Source: Enorma burkinafasonensis
GTDB lineage: Bacteria; Actinomycetota; Coriobacteriia; Coriobacteriales; Coriobacteriaceae
Length of the DNA stretch: 64,000 bases
Direction of reading: 5' to 3'
NCBI RefSeq assembly: GCF_902150035.1
Contig: NZ_LR597505.1
Span: 97,275 to 161,274, forward strand
Position 1 is the stretch's first letter. Each line of letters begins with the position of its first letter. The notes under the pieces were generated by a model. The model was given only the letters and a program-made list of their open reading frames with translations, had not been told where the DNA came from and ran no database searches. A program made the position numbers and the translations under genes. Of this stretch, positions 7,880-16,797 are shown one piece after another.

Positions 7880-8712
7880 CTCACTCACGGGGACGGGAGA
7901 GCTGCGGTGCGGCTACTGCGACTCGAGCTTTACGGTGGCGGAGGTCGAGGCGGCCTTCGCGCCTCGCCTTGAGCGCGCCGATTCCCGGATGACGGATACT
8001 TTGCCCCCGACGGGGCCGACACATGACGTCGCGCCCATGAGGACCTACACCTGCGCCTCATGCGCCGCCGAGCTCGTGTGTGACGCCACGGCCGCGATCA
8101 CGGAGTGCCCGTACTGCGGCAACCAGGCTTCCTGGGTTTGCTGCCAATCGCTTCGACTTGGGTCAGGAGGAGTGCCGGGATCGAGCCGAGCGACGCATCA
8201 TCTCGACCATGGAGGACGTTCTTCGGGACACTGTGACCGGATACGACTCGGTTTGCACGGAGAGTTGCGACGCGAAAGCGTCTTGGCAGGAGGCTACATT
8301 TGCGTTGCTGCCAGTGTGGGTGCTATACACCACGTGGGGTGGCAGGGGATTTCTCTTTGCCATGAACGGCCAGACCGGGAAGCTCGTCGGCGACCTTCCG
8401 ATTGCTGCGAGTAAGGTCGCCGCGTGGTTCGTGGGCATTTTCGCTGTTGCGCTTGGTATGATGATCGCCGCAACCTCGGTGTTTGATTTGTTCGAGGACG
8501 ACAAGACACTGAGACTTGCAGCCCAATTTGGCGTTCCCGCGCTAGTGGCTATCGTCACCTGCCTCTATTTCTATTCCGAGATGAGAACCGCCCGAGAGGC
8601 GACGCAGGCGAATGGGTTCATGAGGCGCGAGACGTTTGATCTGACGGACAAGGCCGACATCTTCACGTCCACGAGCGTGACGAGGCGTAGGATCGAGAGG
8701 ACCGACAAGTAG
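7880..8712 (+). pseudogene. TFIIB-type zinc-ribbon membrane protein, 5'-truncated and internally deleted
   Basis: Two pieces of one gene lie in different frames. The first (about 7893-8140) encodes GELRCGYCDSSFTVAEVEA and, after a linker, YTCASCAAELVCD and ITECPYCGNQA, two zinc-ribbon modules. The second (about 8145-8712, shifted frame) encodes FDLGQEECRDRAE, STMEDVLRDTV, ATFALLPVWVLYT and AMNGQTGKLVGDLP, followed by two hydrophobic segments. From knowledge of such proteins in Coriobacteriia, these are the N-terminal ribbons and C-terminal membrane part of a protein whose several-hundred-residue middle is missing. The 5' end starts directly at the IS-B boundary. It is non-functional as a whole; the C-terminal part could still be translated. 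Confidence 0.7.
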
Positions 8713-8739
8713 AGGCGGCGTCTCGGTCGGTGCCAGAGC

Positions 8740-8783
8740 GAGGCCGTCCCGCCACCGGAGGAGTTGGTGGGCGGGACGGCCTC
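8740..8783. terminator. Strong hairpin between convergent genes
   Basis: GAGGCCGTCCCGCCACC at 8740-8756 pairs with the arm at 8766-8783 (one bulged G) around a short loop. No U-run follows on either strand. It sits between the decayed zinc-ribbon gene and the convergent lipoprotein operon and may serve both directions. Confidence 0.55.
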
Positions 8784-8903
8784 TAACTGACTAGGGATTA
8801 CTGGAAGATGGAACCGGGCGCCCCTCCGGATGCCTTGCTACTGGAAGGGCGCCCAGACCGATGCGGGCTTCAGGCGCGCGTATGGAAGGCCGTATGCCAG
8901 CGC

Positions 8904-9743
8904 CTATGCGGCGAATGAGTACGTCGCGATGGTCTCGTAGGTGTTCGCGTCATAGACCTCAAGCTCGCCCTCAACGGAAACGAGGGACGCGAGGTCGGGG
9001 ACGTCGCTCTGTCCGAACCACATGAATGTCTCGGCGGTGCAGCCGGGCTTGATGGTCTCGCTCAGCACCGGGTCGGCCATGATGCCGTTTACGGAGAAGG
9101 TGCCCCACGAGGCGTCTACCGAGATGTCAGAGGCGGAGTTGTTGGTAATCCTCAGGGTGTAGCCGGAGTCGCCCGCCCAGTCGGTCTTCTTGTTTACGAT
9201 CTCGATAGTGCAGGTGTCATCGTTCACGATCTGCTGATTGACCTCCTCGACGATCTCCTCATCGTCACCCCAGGAGCTTCCGGCATCCTCTCCTTCCTCG
9301 GACTCCGCGAGCCAATCGAGGGCACTCGCGGCGTCTTCCTTGAGCTTGGTCGCGTCTTCGTCGCTGAGTTTCTTGAAGGACATCACCTCACCGTCCAAGT
9401 CGAGACTGAGAAGATCGTCCTCCAGAGTGGCTGTGACGGTCTCGCCCTCGAAGGTGATGTCGCACTCGCTCGCGCTCTTCGCCTCCCACGTGCCTTCGAG
9501 AAGCTCTCCCATGAGATTGAGCTCTGCCCTGCCCTCATCCTGCAGGTCAACATAGCAATAGATGCCTAACGCCTTCATGAGGTCGATGTCTTCTGAGGTA
9601 AGATCCGGGGCTTCGGTCAATTCCCAGGTACCTAGGAAAGCCTTTGTCGGGTCTCCGCCCCCGCCGCTTCCGCTGCAGCCCACCAAGGCAAGACAAATCG
9701 CTACCACGGTGGCAAGCGCCAAGACAAACCGATTTCTCTTCAT
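8904..9743 (-). CDS. Putative lipoprotein
   Basis: 279-residue exported protein with a lipoprotein signal: basic MKRNR, a hydrophobic core and lipobox LVGC (Cys23), then a Gly/Ser linker. The mature part has an N-terminal WELTEAPDLTSED region resembling a lipocalin-like calycin module and an acidic C-terminal domain with NNSASDISVDASWGTFSVNG, suggestive of a beta-sandwich. No catalytic motif is visible. The start follows AAGGAGG. It is the last of three minus-strand genes with the SPFH and zinc-ribbon proteins, 27 bp downstream of the SPFH stop, which suggests a common envelope-related role. Function unknown. Confidence 0.85.
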   Translation of the reverse strand: MKRNRFVLALATVVAICLALVGCSGSGGGGDPTKAFLGTWELTEAPDLTSEDIDLMKALGIYCYVDLQDEGRAELNLMGELLEGTWEAKSASECDITFEGETVTATLEDDLLSLDLDGEVMSFKKLSDEDATKLKEDAASALDWLAESEEGEDAGSSWGDDEEIVEEVNQQIVNDDTCTIEIVNKKTDWAGDSGYTLRITNNSASDISVDASWGTFSVNGIMADPVLSETIKPGCTAETFMWFGQSDVPDLASLVSVEGELEVYDANTYETIATYSFAA

Positions 9744-9770
9744 GATACCCTCCTTGCTCGTACGCTACCG

Positions 9771-11063
9771 TCAAGAGTGTGGCCTTCCGCACTCCATGCA
9801 GAACTTGCCCGTGTTGACTGCCCCGCAGCTGCATGTCCATTCGGCGGTCTCCGGTCTCGGGGATCCGCACTCGGGGCAGAAGCGGCCTGTGTTTACGGAC
9901 CCGCAGCTACAGGTCCATGAGCCAGCGGTACTCGGCTTGGGCGCTCCGCACTCCATGCAGAACTTGCCCACGTTGACTGCGCCGCAGCCGCAGGCCCAGG
10001 TGTTTGGTGAGGCAGGTGCGGCGTCAGGGGCGGGCGGGGTCGCCTGCTGCTGGGCTCCCATCTGAAATAGGTTGCCTGCTCCCATGCCGCCGGCCATGCC
10101 GGCGAGGCCCAGCCCCATGAATCCCGCCATGGCCCCTCCCTCGTTGGAGGCGGCGGTACGCATGGCATCGGACTGCGCGGCTGCCAGGTTCGCGGCTGCC
10201 ATGGTGGGATCGCGCATGACCGCGGCCTTCTGCAGCTCCTTAATCATCGCCTCGTCCTCGGGCGACGCCGAGATGGTGTTTACCCCGAAGGCCGCGACCT
10301 GAATGCCGCGCGTCTCCGCCCAGCTGTCACTCAGAACCTCATTGAGGGCGCGAGAGAGCTCCATGGTGTGCCCGGGCACGGCGCTGTACCTGATGCCCAT
10401 CTCCGAAATCTTCGCGAAGGCGGGCTGCAGGGCGGTGAGCAGCTCGCTCTTGAGCTGGGAGTCAATCCTGTCGCGGGTGTAGACGTCCTGGATGTTGCCG
10501 CACACGTTCTTGTAGAACAGCAGCGGGTCGGTGAGGCGGTAGGAGTACTCGCCGTTGCAGCGCACCGCGATGTCCACGTCCAGGCCGATGTTTCTGTCGA
10601 CCACGCGGAAGGGGACCGGGGATGCCGTACCGTACTTGTTGCCGACGATCTCCTTGGTGTTGAAGAAATAGATGCGCTGGTCACGGCCTGTGTCTCCGCC
10701 AAAGGTGAAGCGGCGGCCCAGCGTCTCGAACGAACGCCTGATGCTGTCGCCGAGGTTGCCGGCAAATACGCTCGGCTCGCTGGAGCTCTCGAAGACGAAC
10801 TCGCCAGGCTCGGCGCAGGCCTCGACCACGGCACCCTGCTCGACGATGATCATGCACTGGCCCTCATTGACGGCGACGATTGACCCATCGGAGATGACGT
10901 TGTCCTCGCCCTTGGTATTTGAGCTGCGCCCGTGTGCTGAGGTCCTCTTCTGGCCCTTCGCGGCGAGGACGTTGGCGTCCAACGAGTCGCAGTAGAAGAA
11001 CTCACGCCACTGATCGGCGAGAACGCCGCCGACGGCTCCGGTGCCAGCCTTGAGAAGTCCCAT
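9771..11063 (-). CDS. SPFH-domain protein with three C-terminal zinc ribbons
   Basis: 430-residue protein. Residues about 40-300 match the SPFH/virion-core-like family (IVAVNEGQCMIIVEQGAVVE, EPGEFVFESS, later MRDPTMAAANLAAAQSDAM). A glycine/methionine-rich hydrophobic patch (MAGFMGLGLAGMAGG) follows. The last about 85 residues carry three successive CxC-x(9)-CxxC zinc ribbons (WACGCGAVN, WTCSCGSVN, WTCSCGAVN, each closed by FCMECG or FCPECG). The start is placed at MGLLKAG behind GGAGG. SPFH proteins scaffold membrane microdomains; the ribbons may mediate protein contacts. It lies between the DUF4428-type gene and the lipoprotein gene in one operon. Confidence 0.9.
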   Translation of the reverse strand: MGLLKAGTGAVGGVLADQWREFFYCDSLDANVLAAKGQKRTSAHGRSSNTKGEDNVISDGSIVAVNEGQCMIIVEQGAVVEACAEPGEFVFESSSEPSVFAGNLGDSIRRSFETLGRRFTFGGDTGRDQRIYFFNTKEIVGNKYGTASPVPFRVVDRNIGLDVDIAVRCNGEYSYRLTDPLLFYKNVCGNIQDVYTRDRIDSQLKSELLTALQPAFAKISEMGIRYSAVPGHTMELSRALNEVLSDSWAETRGIQVAAFGVNTISASPEDEAMIKELQKAAVMRDPTMAAANLAAAQSDAMRTAASNEGGAMAGFMGLGLAGMAGGMGAGNLFQMGAQQQATPPAPDAAPASPNTWACGCGAVNVGKFCMECGAPKPSTAGSWTCSCGSVNTGRFCPECGSPRPETAEWTCSCGAVNTGKFCMECGRPHS

Positions 11064-11116
11064 GGTTGCCTCCAATGACGGTGTCGGAAGGACGGGATGG
11101 TGAGTCTCGGCTGCCC

Positions 11117-11857
11117 CTAAGCCGAGCCCATGGCTCCTCCGCAGTACTCGCAGCGGCCATTGGCGTCGGGGAAGGTCGTGGCTCCACAGAACGGGCAGGT
11201 ACGCGCCTCCTTGGGAGCGGCGGCGGCAACGGCCTCGTCGCGAACCGCGTCACGAGCGCCGAGGAGCGCCTCGCGAATCTCCTCGGCTATGCGCACGGCC
11301 TCGCGGTAGTCGGGGGAGCCCTGGGTCTCTATGCGAGAGGTGTTTGCCTTGACGGTGATCTCATCGAAATACGGGGCGTTGACCTGAACGATTGCGTATA
11401 CGTCGTAGTCGATGTCGTAGCGCGGCGGGTCGTAGCTCACGCTCGTCCCATCCTCGAGTTCGCGCTCGATTTCGGTGCGCGTCTCTCGTACGTCGACGAT
11501 GCAGCCTGTGACCTGGCTGAAGTCGATGATGTCGGGGTTGGCCTCGCGCCAGCCGGACCCAGCGGGCACGACGGCAAATGCGCGCGCGTCATCATCGATG
11601 AGCACGCGGGTTCGCTGGCCGAGCGTGCGCGTGGGCGTGAAGGAGGAGACGCGTGCCTTGTTTTCCTCGCGATAGGCAAGCTGCTCCCTGATGTCCTGTA
11701 CCGTGGAGCTGCGGCGTTCGCTGAAGAAGGGGGAGAGCTTCCCGGCGCAGTCCTTGCAGAGATAGCCGTCCTCCAGCTTGCGCTTTCCCAGCAGGCCGAG
11801 CTCCTTGCCGCAGATGTCACATGACTTCTTTTCGAAGAGGCTTCCAAAGAGTCCCAT
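11117..11857 (-). CDS. DUF4428-type zinc-ribbon protein
   Basis: 246-residue protein with metal-binding modules at both ends. Near the N-terminus MGLFGSLFEKKSCDICGKELG and GYLCKDCAGKLSPFF form a DUF4428-like C4 ribbon; at the C-terminus CPFCGATTFPDANGRCEYCGG forms a second. The middle (IDDDARAFAVVP through DYDVYAIVQVNAPYFDEI) looks like a compact alpha/beta domain. No transmembrane segment or signal is visible, so it is probably cytosolic. First gene of the operon with the SPFH protein (53 bp gap) and lipoprotein. The role is unknown; zinc-ribbon proteins beside SPFH proteins are a recurring but uncharacterised pairing. Confidence 0.87.
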   Translation of the reverse strand: MGLFGSLFEKKSCDICGKELGLLGKRKLEDGYLCKDCAGKLSPFFSERRSSTVQDIREQLAYREENKARVSSFTPTRTLGQRTRVLIDDDARAFAVVPAGSGWREANPDIIDFSQVTGCIVDVRETRTEIERELEDGTSVSYDPPRYDIDYDVYAIVQVNAPYFDEITVKANTSRIETQGSPDYREAVRIAEEIREALLGARDAVRDEAVAAAAPKEARTCPFCGATTFPDANGRCEYCGGAMGSA

Positions 11858-12025
11858 GGCAATCCCTTCTCCTAGGGCGCCACCGATGCGCTGGCGCTTC
11901 GGCTTGCCGCCTTTGTGGCGTTGACCTTACAATAGAGCGCGTCGCGTTTGCGGGCGATGCCCCTGCGGCCCAGGCTTGGCGGGTATTGCGCGCCTGATGT
12001 CCCATGTTCGGGGGGCGGCGTTGCG

Positions 12026-12031
12026 TACAAT
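12026..12031 (+). promoter_or_regulatory. Probable -10 box of the three-gene sensor operon
   Basis: TACAAT lies 33 bp before the ATG of the first sensor gene, in an otherwise GC-rich divergent intergenic region. No clear -35 hexamer is present, which may mean activator dependence. Confidence 0.45.
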
Positions 12032-12063
12032 GGACTAGGATCGGGTCGAGCGGGGGTGTCGCG

Positions 12064-13854
12064 ATGTCAGGGATTGCGTCGATGGTTCGAAAGGCCGCCG
12101 CACGCGTGCGAGCTGCCGACAGGCGTCAGGTCCTCGTCGCCTGCGCCGCATGTGCCCTTGCGATCATCGTGCTGCTGCTCTTGTCGGAGGGTCTTCTCGA
12201 CCACGATATCTGGCGTTCGGCCGACCGGGACGCGTTCTATCCCCTTGGGCACTACAACACGACGCCTCACATGGCAGCGACGGTCGCCATCCTGTCGATA
12301 TGGGGTCCCTTTTCGTGCTGGCGGTGCTTCGATCCTCTGGTTCGTAGGTACATGGCCGGCTGCTTCATGTTGTTTGCCGGCTGGATGCTCGTCGTCATCG
12401 TTAAATACGCCGTGGTTTGGGACCCCGCCGTCGAGCTCCTGTGGTACTGCTTCTACGTTCCTATCCTGCTCGTCCCCATGCTGTGCGTGTTCACGGCGTT
12501 TCGGGCTGCCGGCGTGGATGGCCGCCCTGCCGTCGTGAGGTGCGGGAGGGCACTCCTCGCGATCAACGCCTTGCTTCTGGTGGTGGTGTTCACCAACGGG
12601 ATCCACCACGCGGTCTTCTCCTTTGATGCCACAGACCCCGACTGGTCTGAGAATTACGAGTACGCGCCTCTGTACTACGTGGTGTATGCGATGGCCGTCG
12701 GTCAGTTCGTCGCGTTCTTTGCCTTGCTTTTTGCAAACGCGTATCGGCAGCTCAGGGGCGCAATCGTCACCGTGTCGCTCGTCTGCGCGCTGGCGGTCGT
12801 GTACGGATTGGCCTACGTGCTGCGCGTCCCGTTCTTCTTCTCGGGCAACTTCTCTCTCAGCTATACGTGGTTCGTATGCGTGGCAATCGAGCTGTGCTTC
12901 GACTTCGGCATCATTCCGGCCTTCGCTCACTACGGGCGCCTGTTCCAGACCCTCCCCATGGACGTGAAGGTGTTCTCCCTCTCTGCCGAGAGGGGGGATG
13001 GTCCCATCTACGCGACGTTTCAGGCCGGCCCCGTCTCGCCCCAGGGGCGGTCCTGCGTCGAGGCGTGCGTGACGGGGCCCGTACGGCTCATCTCTGACGC
13101 GACCCCCGATGTCGTGTATCACGCCCAGAGGGTCTCGGGCGGCATCACGCTGGTCACCGAGGACATCTCGGCCGTCTCCTCGCGCCGACGCGTGCTCGAG
13201 CAACGGCACGCGGCCCTTCGCTCAAGCTGTGCACTGCTCGAGCAGGAGCGCCTGATGCGCGAGCGCCTCCGCAAGCAGGAGAGCGAAAGGGCGCTCTACG
13301 ACGAGGTTGACCAGTCCATCTCCGAGGCGCTTGGGAGGGCCCGGGAGCTCATGTGCCAGGTTGAGGGCCTGCCGGGTGACGAGGCGGTCTTCAAGCTGAC
13401 GATTGCCAAGATGCTCATCTCGTATTGCAAGCGCAAGGGCGGCATCGTGCTCGCGTGTCGAAGCGACTGCGACTTCGAGCGCGAGAAGCTCCAACTCATC
13501 GTGGGTGAGCTCGTTACCGACCTCCAGACCGCGGGGGTGAGCTGCGGAGCGCTCGTCGAGACCGGCGAGATGATCCCGGTCGATGCCGTGAGCGTGCTGT
13601 ACGACTGCCTGTACGACTTCTCGATCGCGTCGCTGTACTGCGTGGACCCCGTTCTCATGATGTACTTCTCCGACTACAGCGACGGCGCGATAGAGATGCG
13701 GCTCGCGCTCTCCACGGGGGAGCTTTGCAACCTCGCCGAATCCGAGGAGATGCAGGAGCTGCGCGTGTTGCTCGATGGGAGGGACGTGGCCTATCGCCTC
13801 ACGGGGGAAGAGGGGTCGCTTGTGCTCGTTGTGGTCGTGAGGAAGGAGAGGTAG
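12064..13854 (+). CDS. Multi-TM sensor with degenerate histidine-kinase core (pseudokinase)
   Basis: 596-residue membrane protein. Seven or eight hydrophobic segments lie between residues about 22 and 290, like the 7TM sensor region of some histidine kinases (TNGIHHAVFSFD loop near 177-188). A PAS-like stretch (about 298-370) and a coiled coil (375-410) follow. The segment ALYDEVDQSISEAL (410-423) aligns with the HisKA_3-type box RVHDVIGQRLSIL of the next gene, but Tyr412 replaces the phospho-accepting His while the Asp and Gln are kept. The N-box position (VLYDCLYDFSIAS, about 511-523) has lost its Asn and there is no G-box. The start at 12064 is preceded by a G-rich ribosome site. It is followed after 1 bp by a true kinase gene, so it is probably a signal-sensing partner, not an enzyme. 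Confidence 0.8.
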   Translation: MSGIASMVRKAAARVRAADRRQVLVACAACALAIIVLLLLSEGLLDHDIWRSADRDAFYPLGHYNTTPHMAATVAILSIWGPFSCWRCFDPLVRRYMAGCFMLFAGWMLVVIVKYAVVWDPAVELLWYCFYVPILLVPMLCVFTAFRAAGVDGRPAVVRCGRALLAINALLLVVVFTNGIHHAVFSFDATDPDWSENYEYAPLYYVVYAMAVGQFVAFFALLFANAYRQLRGAIVTVSLVCALAVVYGLAYVLRVPFFFSGNFSLSYTWFVCVAIELCFDFGIIPAFAHYGRLFQTLPMDVKVFSLSAERGDGPIYATFQAGPVSPQGRSCVEACVTGPVRLISDATPDVVYHAQRVSGGITLVTEDISAVSSRRRVLEQRHAALRSSCALLEQERLMRERLRKQESERALYDEVDQSISEALGRARELMCQVEGLPGDEAVFKLTIAKMLISYCKRKGGIVLACRSDCDFEREKLQLIVGELVTDLQTAGVSCGALVETGEMIPVDAVSVLYDCLYDFSIASLYCVDPVLMMYFSDYSDGAIEMRLALSTGELCNLAESEEMQELRVLLDGRDVAYRLTGEEGSLVLVVVVRKER

Positions 13855-13855
13855 C

Positions 13856-15388
13856 GTGGAGGTCCTGTTTCACCTCAACGACGTCTCATTGCTGCTGCTG
13901 GGTACCGCCTGCCTCTTTGCAATGGCCTTGCAGGGGGCGCATCTCTTCGTTCTGGCGCTCTGGCGAGAGAGCCCGATGCACGTCGGCACGCTGGTGTACG
14001 AGGCCCTGCTGATGGTGCACCTGCTGCTCGCCTCTGTGATTCTTCGCGAGGCCTGCGCGAACTACGCCTACGTGTCGCTGTGGTCGCGCTCGTTTTGCGT
14101 GCCGGCGATCGATGCGAGCTGGGTGAACGTCGCGCCCGTTCTCTGGGGGACGATTCTGGCGCTCGTGGCGCGGCGCCCCATCATGGTCGCGGAGCTTGTG
14201 GTCATGGCATGCTGGCTCCCTCCCTTCGTATGGCTTCTCGGGAGTGCATGGCCCTGGGTCGTGGCGATTGGCGTGGCATTCATGACGTCTCGCTCGCTTG
14301 CCTGCGTCGCGCTTGACTACCGACGTGGTGGCGAGCTCGTCACGCGATTCTCGCTCGCCGAAGTCGTGAACACGGCTCAGGAGGGGATACTCTGCTACAA
14401 GGCGGATGGCAGGATTCTCGTGATGAACGACGCCATGCGCGGCCTTCTCGAGACGCTGGGGTGTCGGAGCGTGCTCGTCGACGCGTGCGAGGTGCGTCGG
14501 ATATTGCTGTCAGATGCGCGAGAGATTCACGAGTGCATGCTGGATGCAAATGGTGACGTGGGCGAGGCGTGGATAACGGCCCCCAACTCGACCAGATGGC
14601 GTCTCGTGTTCGATGTGGTCCGGTTGGGGATGGGGCATTGCGGGCGCGTGATCGCGACGGACGTAACGGAGCTCATGAAGCTCAACGAGGAGCTTGACGC
14701 GACCAACGCCGAGCTTGCGCTCGTGGAGGACCACCTGCGCGCGTCTCTTGCGGTTGTCGATGCGACGGCGGAGCTCGACGCGCTCGCCCACATGCGTGCG
14801 CGAGTGCATGACGTCATCGGACAGCGTCTGTCGATTCTTCACCGCGCGCTCGAAGACGGGGACCTCTCTCGTAGCCATCTGGGCAATCTCCGAGAGATGG
14901 TTGACACCATCATGGCCGACTTGGCCATTCGCGAGCAGGCCGACCCCAAGGCAGACCTGATGTCGGTCATCGAGGCGTTCGAGCTGATTGGTGTCGGCAT
15001 AGACGTTTCCGGCTCTCTTCCCGACCGCGACGAGGTGGCGGATGCGTTTGTTCGCGTCGTGAGGGAGGCGGTGACGAACGCCGTGCGCCACGCGCGCGCG
15101 ACTTCGGTCGAGGTGAGGCTCGAATCGACGGACGAGGGTGCGGATTCGGGCGGGAGGGACGGGCAGCACGGGCGTCGGGCATGCTGGTCTCTGTCGATTT
15201 GCGACAACGGGACGCCGCTCAAAGCGGCCGAGGCGTGTGGGTCGGGCATCCCGGGAATGCGTCTGGCGGTGGAGGAGGTGGGCGGGGTCCTGTACGTGGA
15301 GCCGACCCCCACGTTTACGGTACGCGCGGTCGTGCCCCGCCACGCTTTTGGTGCCGTGGGCCAGGCCGTCGAGGAAGGAGAGCGATGA
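13856..15388 (+). CDS. NarX-type membrane histidine kinase
   Basis: 510-residue sensor kinase starting GTG at 13856 behind AAGGAGAGG. About five hydrophobic segments (10-145) are followed by a PAS domain (about 170-270, EVVNTAQEGILCYKADGRILVMND), a coiled coil and the dimerisation box RARVHDVIGQRL (His318, the phospho-acceptor). The ATPase domain has the N-box REAVTNAVRHA (Asn408), DNG (Asp450) and the G-box GSGIPGMRLAVEE. It lies 1 bp after the pseudokinase gene and overlaps the response-regulator gene by ATGA, so the three products very likely work together. The signal is unknown. Confidence 0.9.
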   Translation: MEVLFHLNDVSLLLLGTACLFAMALQGAHLFVLALWRESPMHVGTLVYEALLMVHLLLASVILREACANYAYVSLWSRSFCVPAIDASWVNVAPVLWGTILALVARRPIMVAELVVMACWLPPFVWLLGSAWPWVVAIGVAFMTSRSLACVALDYRRGGELVTRFSLAEVVNTAQEGILCYKADGRILVMNDAMRGLLETLGCRSVLVDACEVRRILLSDAREIHECMLDANGDVGEAWITAPNSTRWRLVFDVVRLGMGHCGRVIATDVTELMKLNEELDATNAELALVEDHLRASLAVVDATAELDALAHMRARVHDVIGQRLSILHRALEDGDLSRSHLGNLREMVDTIMADLAIREQADPKADLMSVIEAFELIGVGIDVSGSLPDRDEVADAFVRVVREAVTNAVRHARATSVEVRLESTDEGADSGGRDGQHGRRACWSLSICDNGTPLKAAEACGSGIPGMRLAVEEVGGVLYVEPTPTFTVRAVVPRHAFGAVGQAVEEGER

Positions 15389-16011
15389 GGGTGATTCGCG
15401 TTGTGGTCGTGGAAGACCAGACCATGCTGAGGGACTCTTTGGTTGCCGCCATCAATCGCGAGCTCGACATGGAGGTCGTCGCCTCGCTCGCCGATGCGGC
15501 GGACGTGCTCGACCTCGATGCTGGCCGTGAGATTGACGTGGCGCTGCTCGACGTGTGCACGGAGAACAATTCGAGCGGCATCATTGCCGCGAGGAAGCTC
15601 AGGGAGGCTCGCCCGCAGGTGAAGACGGTCATCATGACGGGCATGTCGGACGTGACCTTTGTCCGCCAGGCGCGTGAGGCGGGCGTTGACAGCTTTATCT
15701 ATAAGAACGTCAGGACGGACGACCTGCTGTCGGTGATTCGATCCACCGTAGAGGGGTACTCGACCTTTCCCTCATCTCGGAAGGGTGATGCCCCCGAAGT
15801 CGAGCTGCTGGACGAGCTCGAGCTCAAGATCTTGTATCTCACCTGTCAGGCGAAGAGCCGCAGGGAGATAGCGGCGGCGCTGTACATGAGCGAAGGCACG
15901 GTAAAGCGGCACATTTCCGAGATGCTCGCGAAGACGGGCTATGACAACCTGCTCAAGCTGGCAGTTCGCGCGGTGTCAAGCGGAAGCATCGCGGTCAACG
16001 TCGAGCGCTGA
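15385..16011 (+). CDS. NarL/LuxR-type response regulator
   Basis: 208-residue regulator. The receiver domain (1-120) has the acidic pocket VVEDQ and the phosphorylation region DVALLDVCTENN, with a later YKNV lysine. The C-terminal LuxR-type helix-turn-helix reads ELKILYLTCQAKSRREIAAALYMSEGTVKRHISEML. The start overlaps the kinase stop as ATGA (15385-15388), showing translational coupling. It is the cognate output of the upstream kinase. Targets are unknown. Confidence 0.93.
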   Translation: MRVIRVVVVEDQTMLRDSLVAAINRELDMEVVASLADAADVLDLDAGREIDVALLDVCTENNSSGIIAARKLREARPQVKTVIMTGMSDVTFVRQAREAGVDSFIYKNVRTDDLLSVIRSTVEGYSTFPSSRKGDAPEVELLDELELKILYLTCQAKSRREIAAALYMSEGTVKRHISEMLAKTGYDNLLKLAVRAVSSGSIAVNVER

Positions 16012-16054
16012 CCTGTCTTCCCGAAGACCCTACATTCAACCGACAAGCCCCCAA

Positions 16055-16182
16055 CGGATTTGGGTTCGTCGTGAGGTCCTCTAGGAGCGAGCGATAAGAG
16101 GCCGCACGCGTACTGCCTGCGGAAACGCTGAAAGTGCTCTGCTGCGGAGACTCTTGAGGTCCCTGCAGCGAACCCAAATCCG
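16055..16182. repeat. Inverted repeat after the response-regulator gene
   Basis: CGGATTTGGGTTCG at 16055-16068 and its exact complement at 16169-16182 enclose 100 bp. Inside, GAGGTCC occurs near both arms, giving partial extension of the pairing. It lies between the stop of the response regulator and the remnant FtsX-like gene. Plausible as a bidirectional terminator or a small mobile relic; no gene is seen in 16012-16215. Confidence 0.55.
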
Positions 16183-16215
16183 AACAGGGCCGCGCGCTGG
16201 CGCCCGCGCGGGGGG

Positions 16216-16769
16216 CTACTCCGTGCGGAGGGCGTCGATGAGCGGTGCGGCCCGCAGGCGGCGCAGCGCGTGGGCGCAGCTGGCGAGAAGGGCGAGCGCC
16301 ACCAGTGCCACGGCGCCTACGACGTGCGCCCACGGCACCTCGAGCCCCAGGCTCCGCATGGTGAGGCCGCCCTGCGTGCCGATCCAGGCGCCGAGCGCGA
16401 GCGCGGCGGCGAGTCCCAGCGCGAGGCCCCATGCTGCCGTGCGCGCGCACTCGAGCGCGGGCATCCTCCTCAGGTCGCGCTCACCCATCCCGACGGAGCG
16501 CAGCACGGCGAAGTCGTGCGCGCGCAAAAGCACGCTCGCGGCCGAGGAGTTGAACGCGCTCGCCACGCCGACGGCGGCGGCAGCCACGCCAAAGGTCGAC
16601 AGGAGCGCCCGTATGGCGCCGTAGAGCGCCTCAGACCGGTGCGCCTCGGCCCGCTCGTCGACGACGCCGTCCCAGGTGGCGAGCGCAGGGTTCTCCTCGA
16701 GAAGCCGATCCACGTCGGCCGCCGCCGCAGACGAGTCATCTGCCGTCGCGTAGAGCGTGGTCATGAATC
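16216..16769 (-). pseudogene. FtsX-like permease C-terminus, 5' end cut by IS-A
   Basis: The surviving 183 codons read VDRLLEENPALATWDG, then three hydrophobic segments ([50 protein letters not shown]) with the LRAHDFAVLRSVGMGERDLRRM loop typical of the C-terminal FtsX/MacB permease domain. The reading frame stays open upstream of its first Met into the IS-A end at 16770, so the N-terminal part, and probably the partner ATPase gene, has been lost. An ABC export permease in origin, now non-functional. Confidence 0.75.
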
Positions 16770-16797
16770 TGAATCTACCCCGATTTCGTTTACACCC

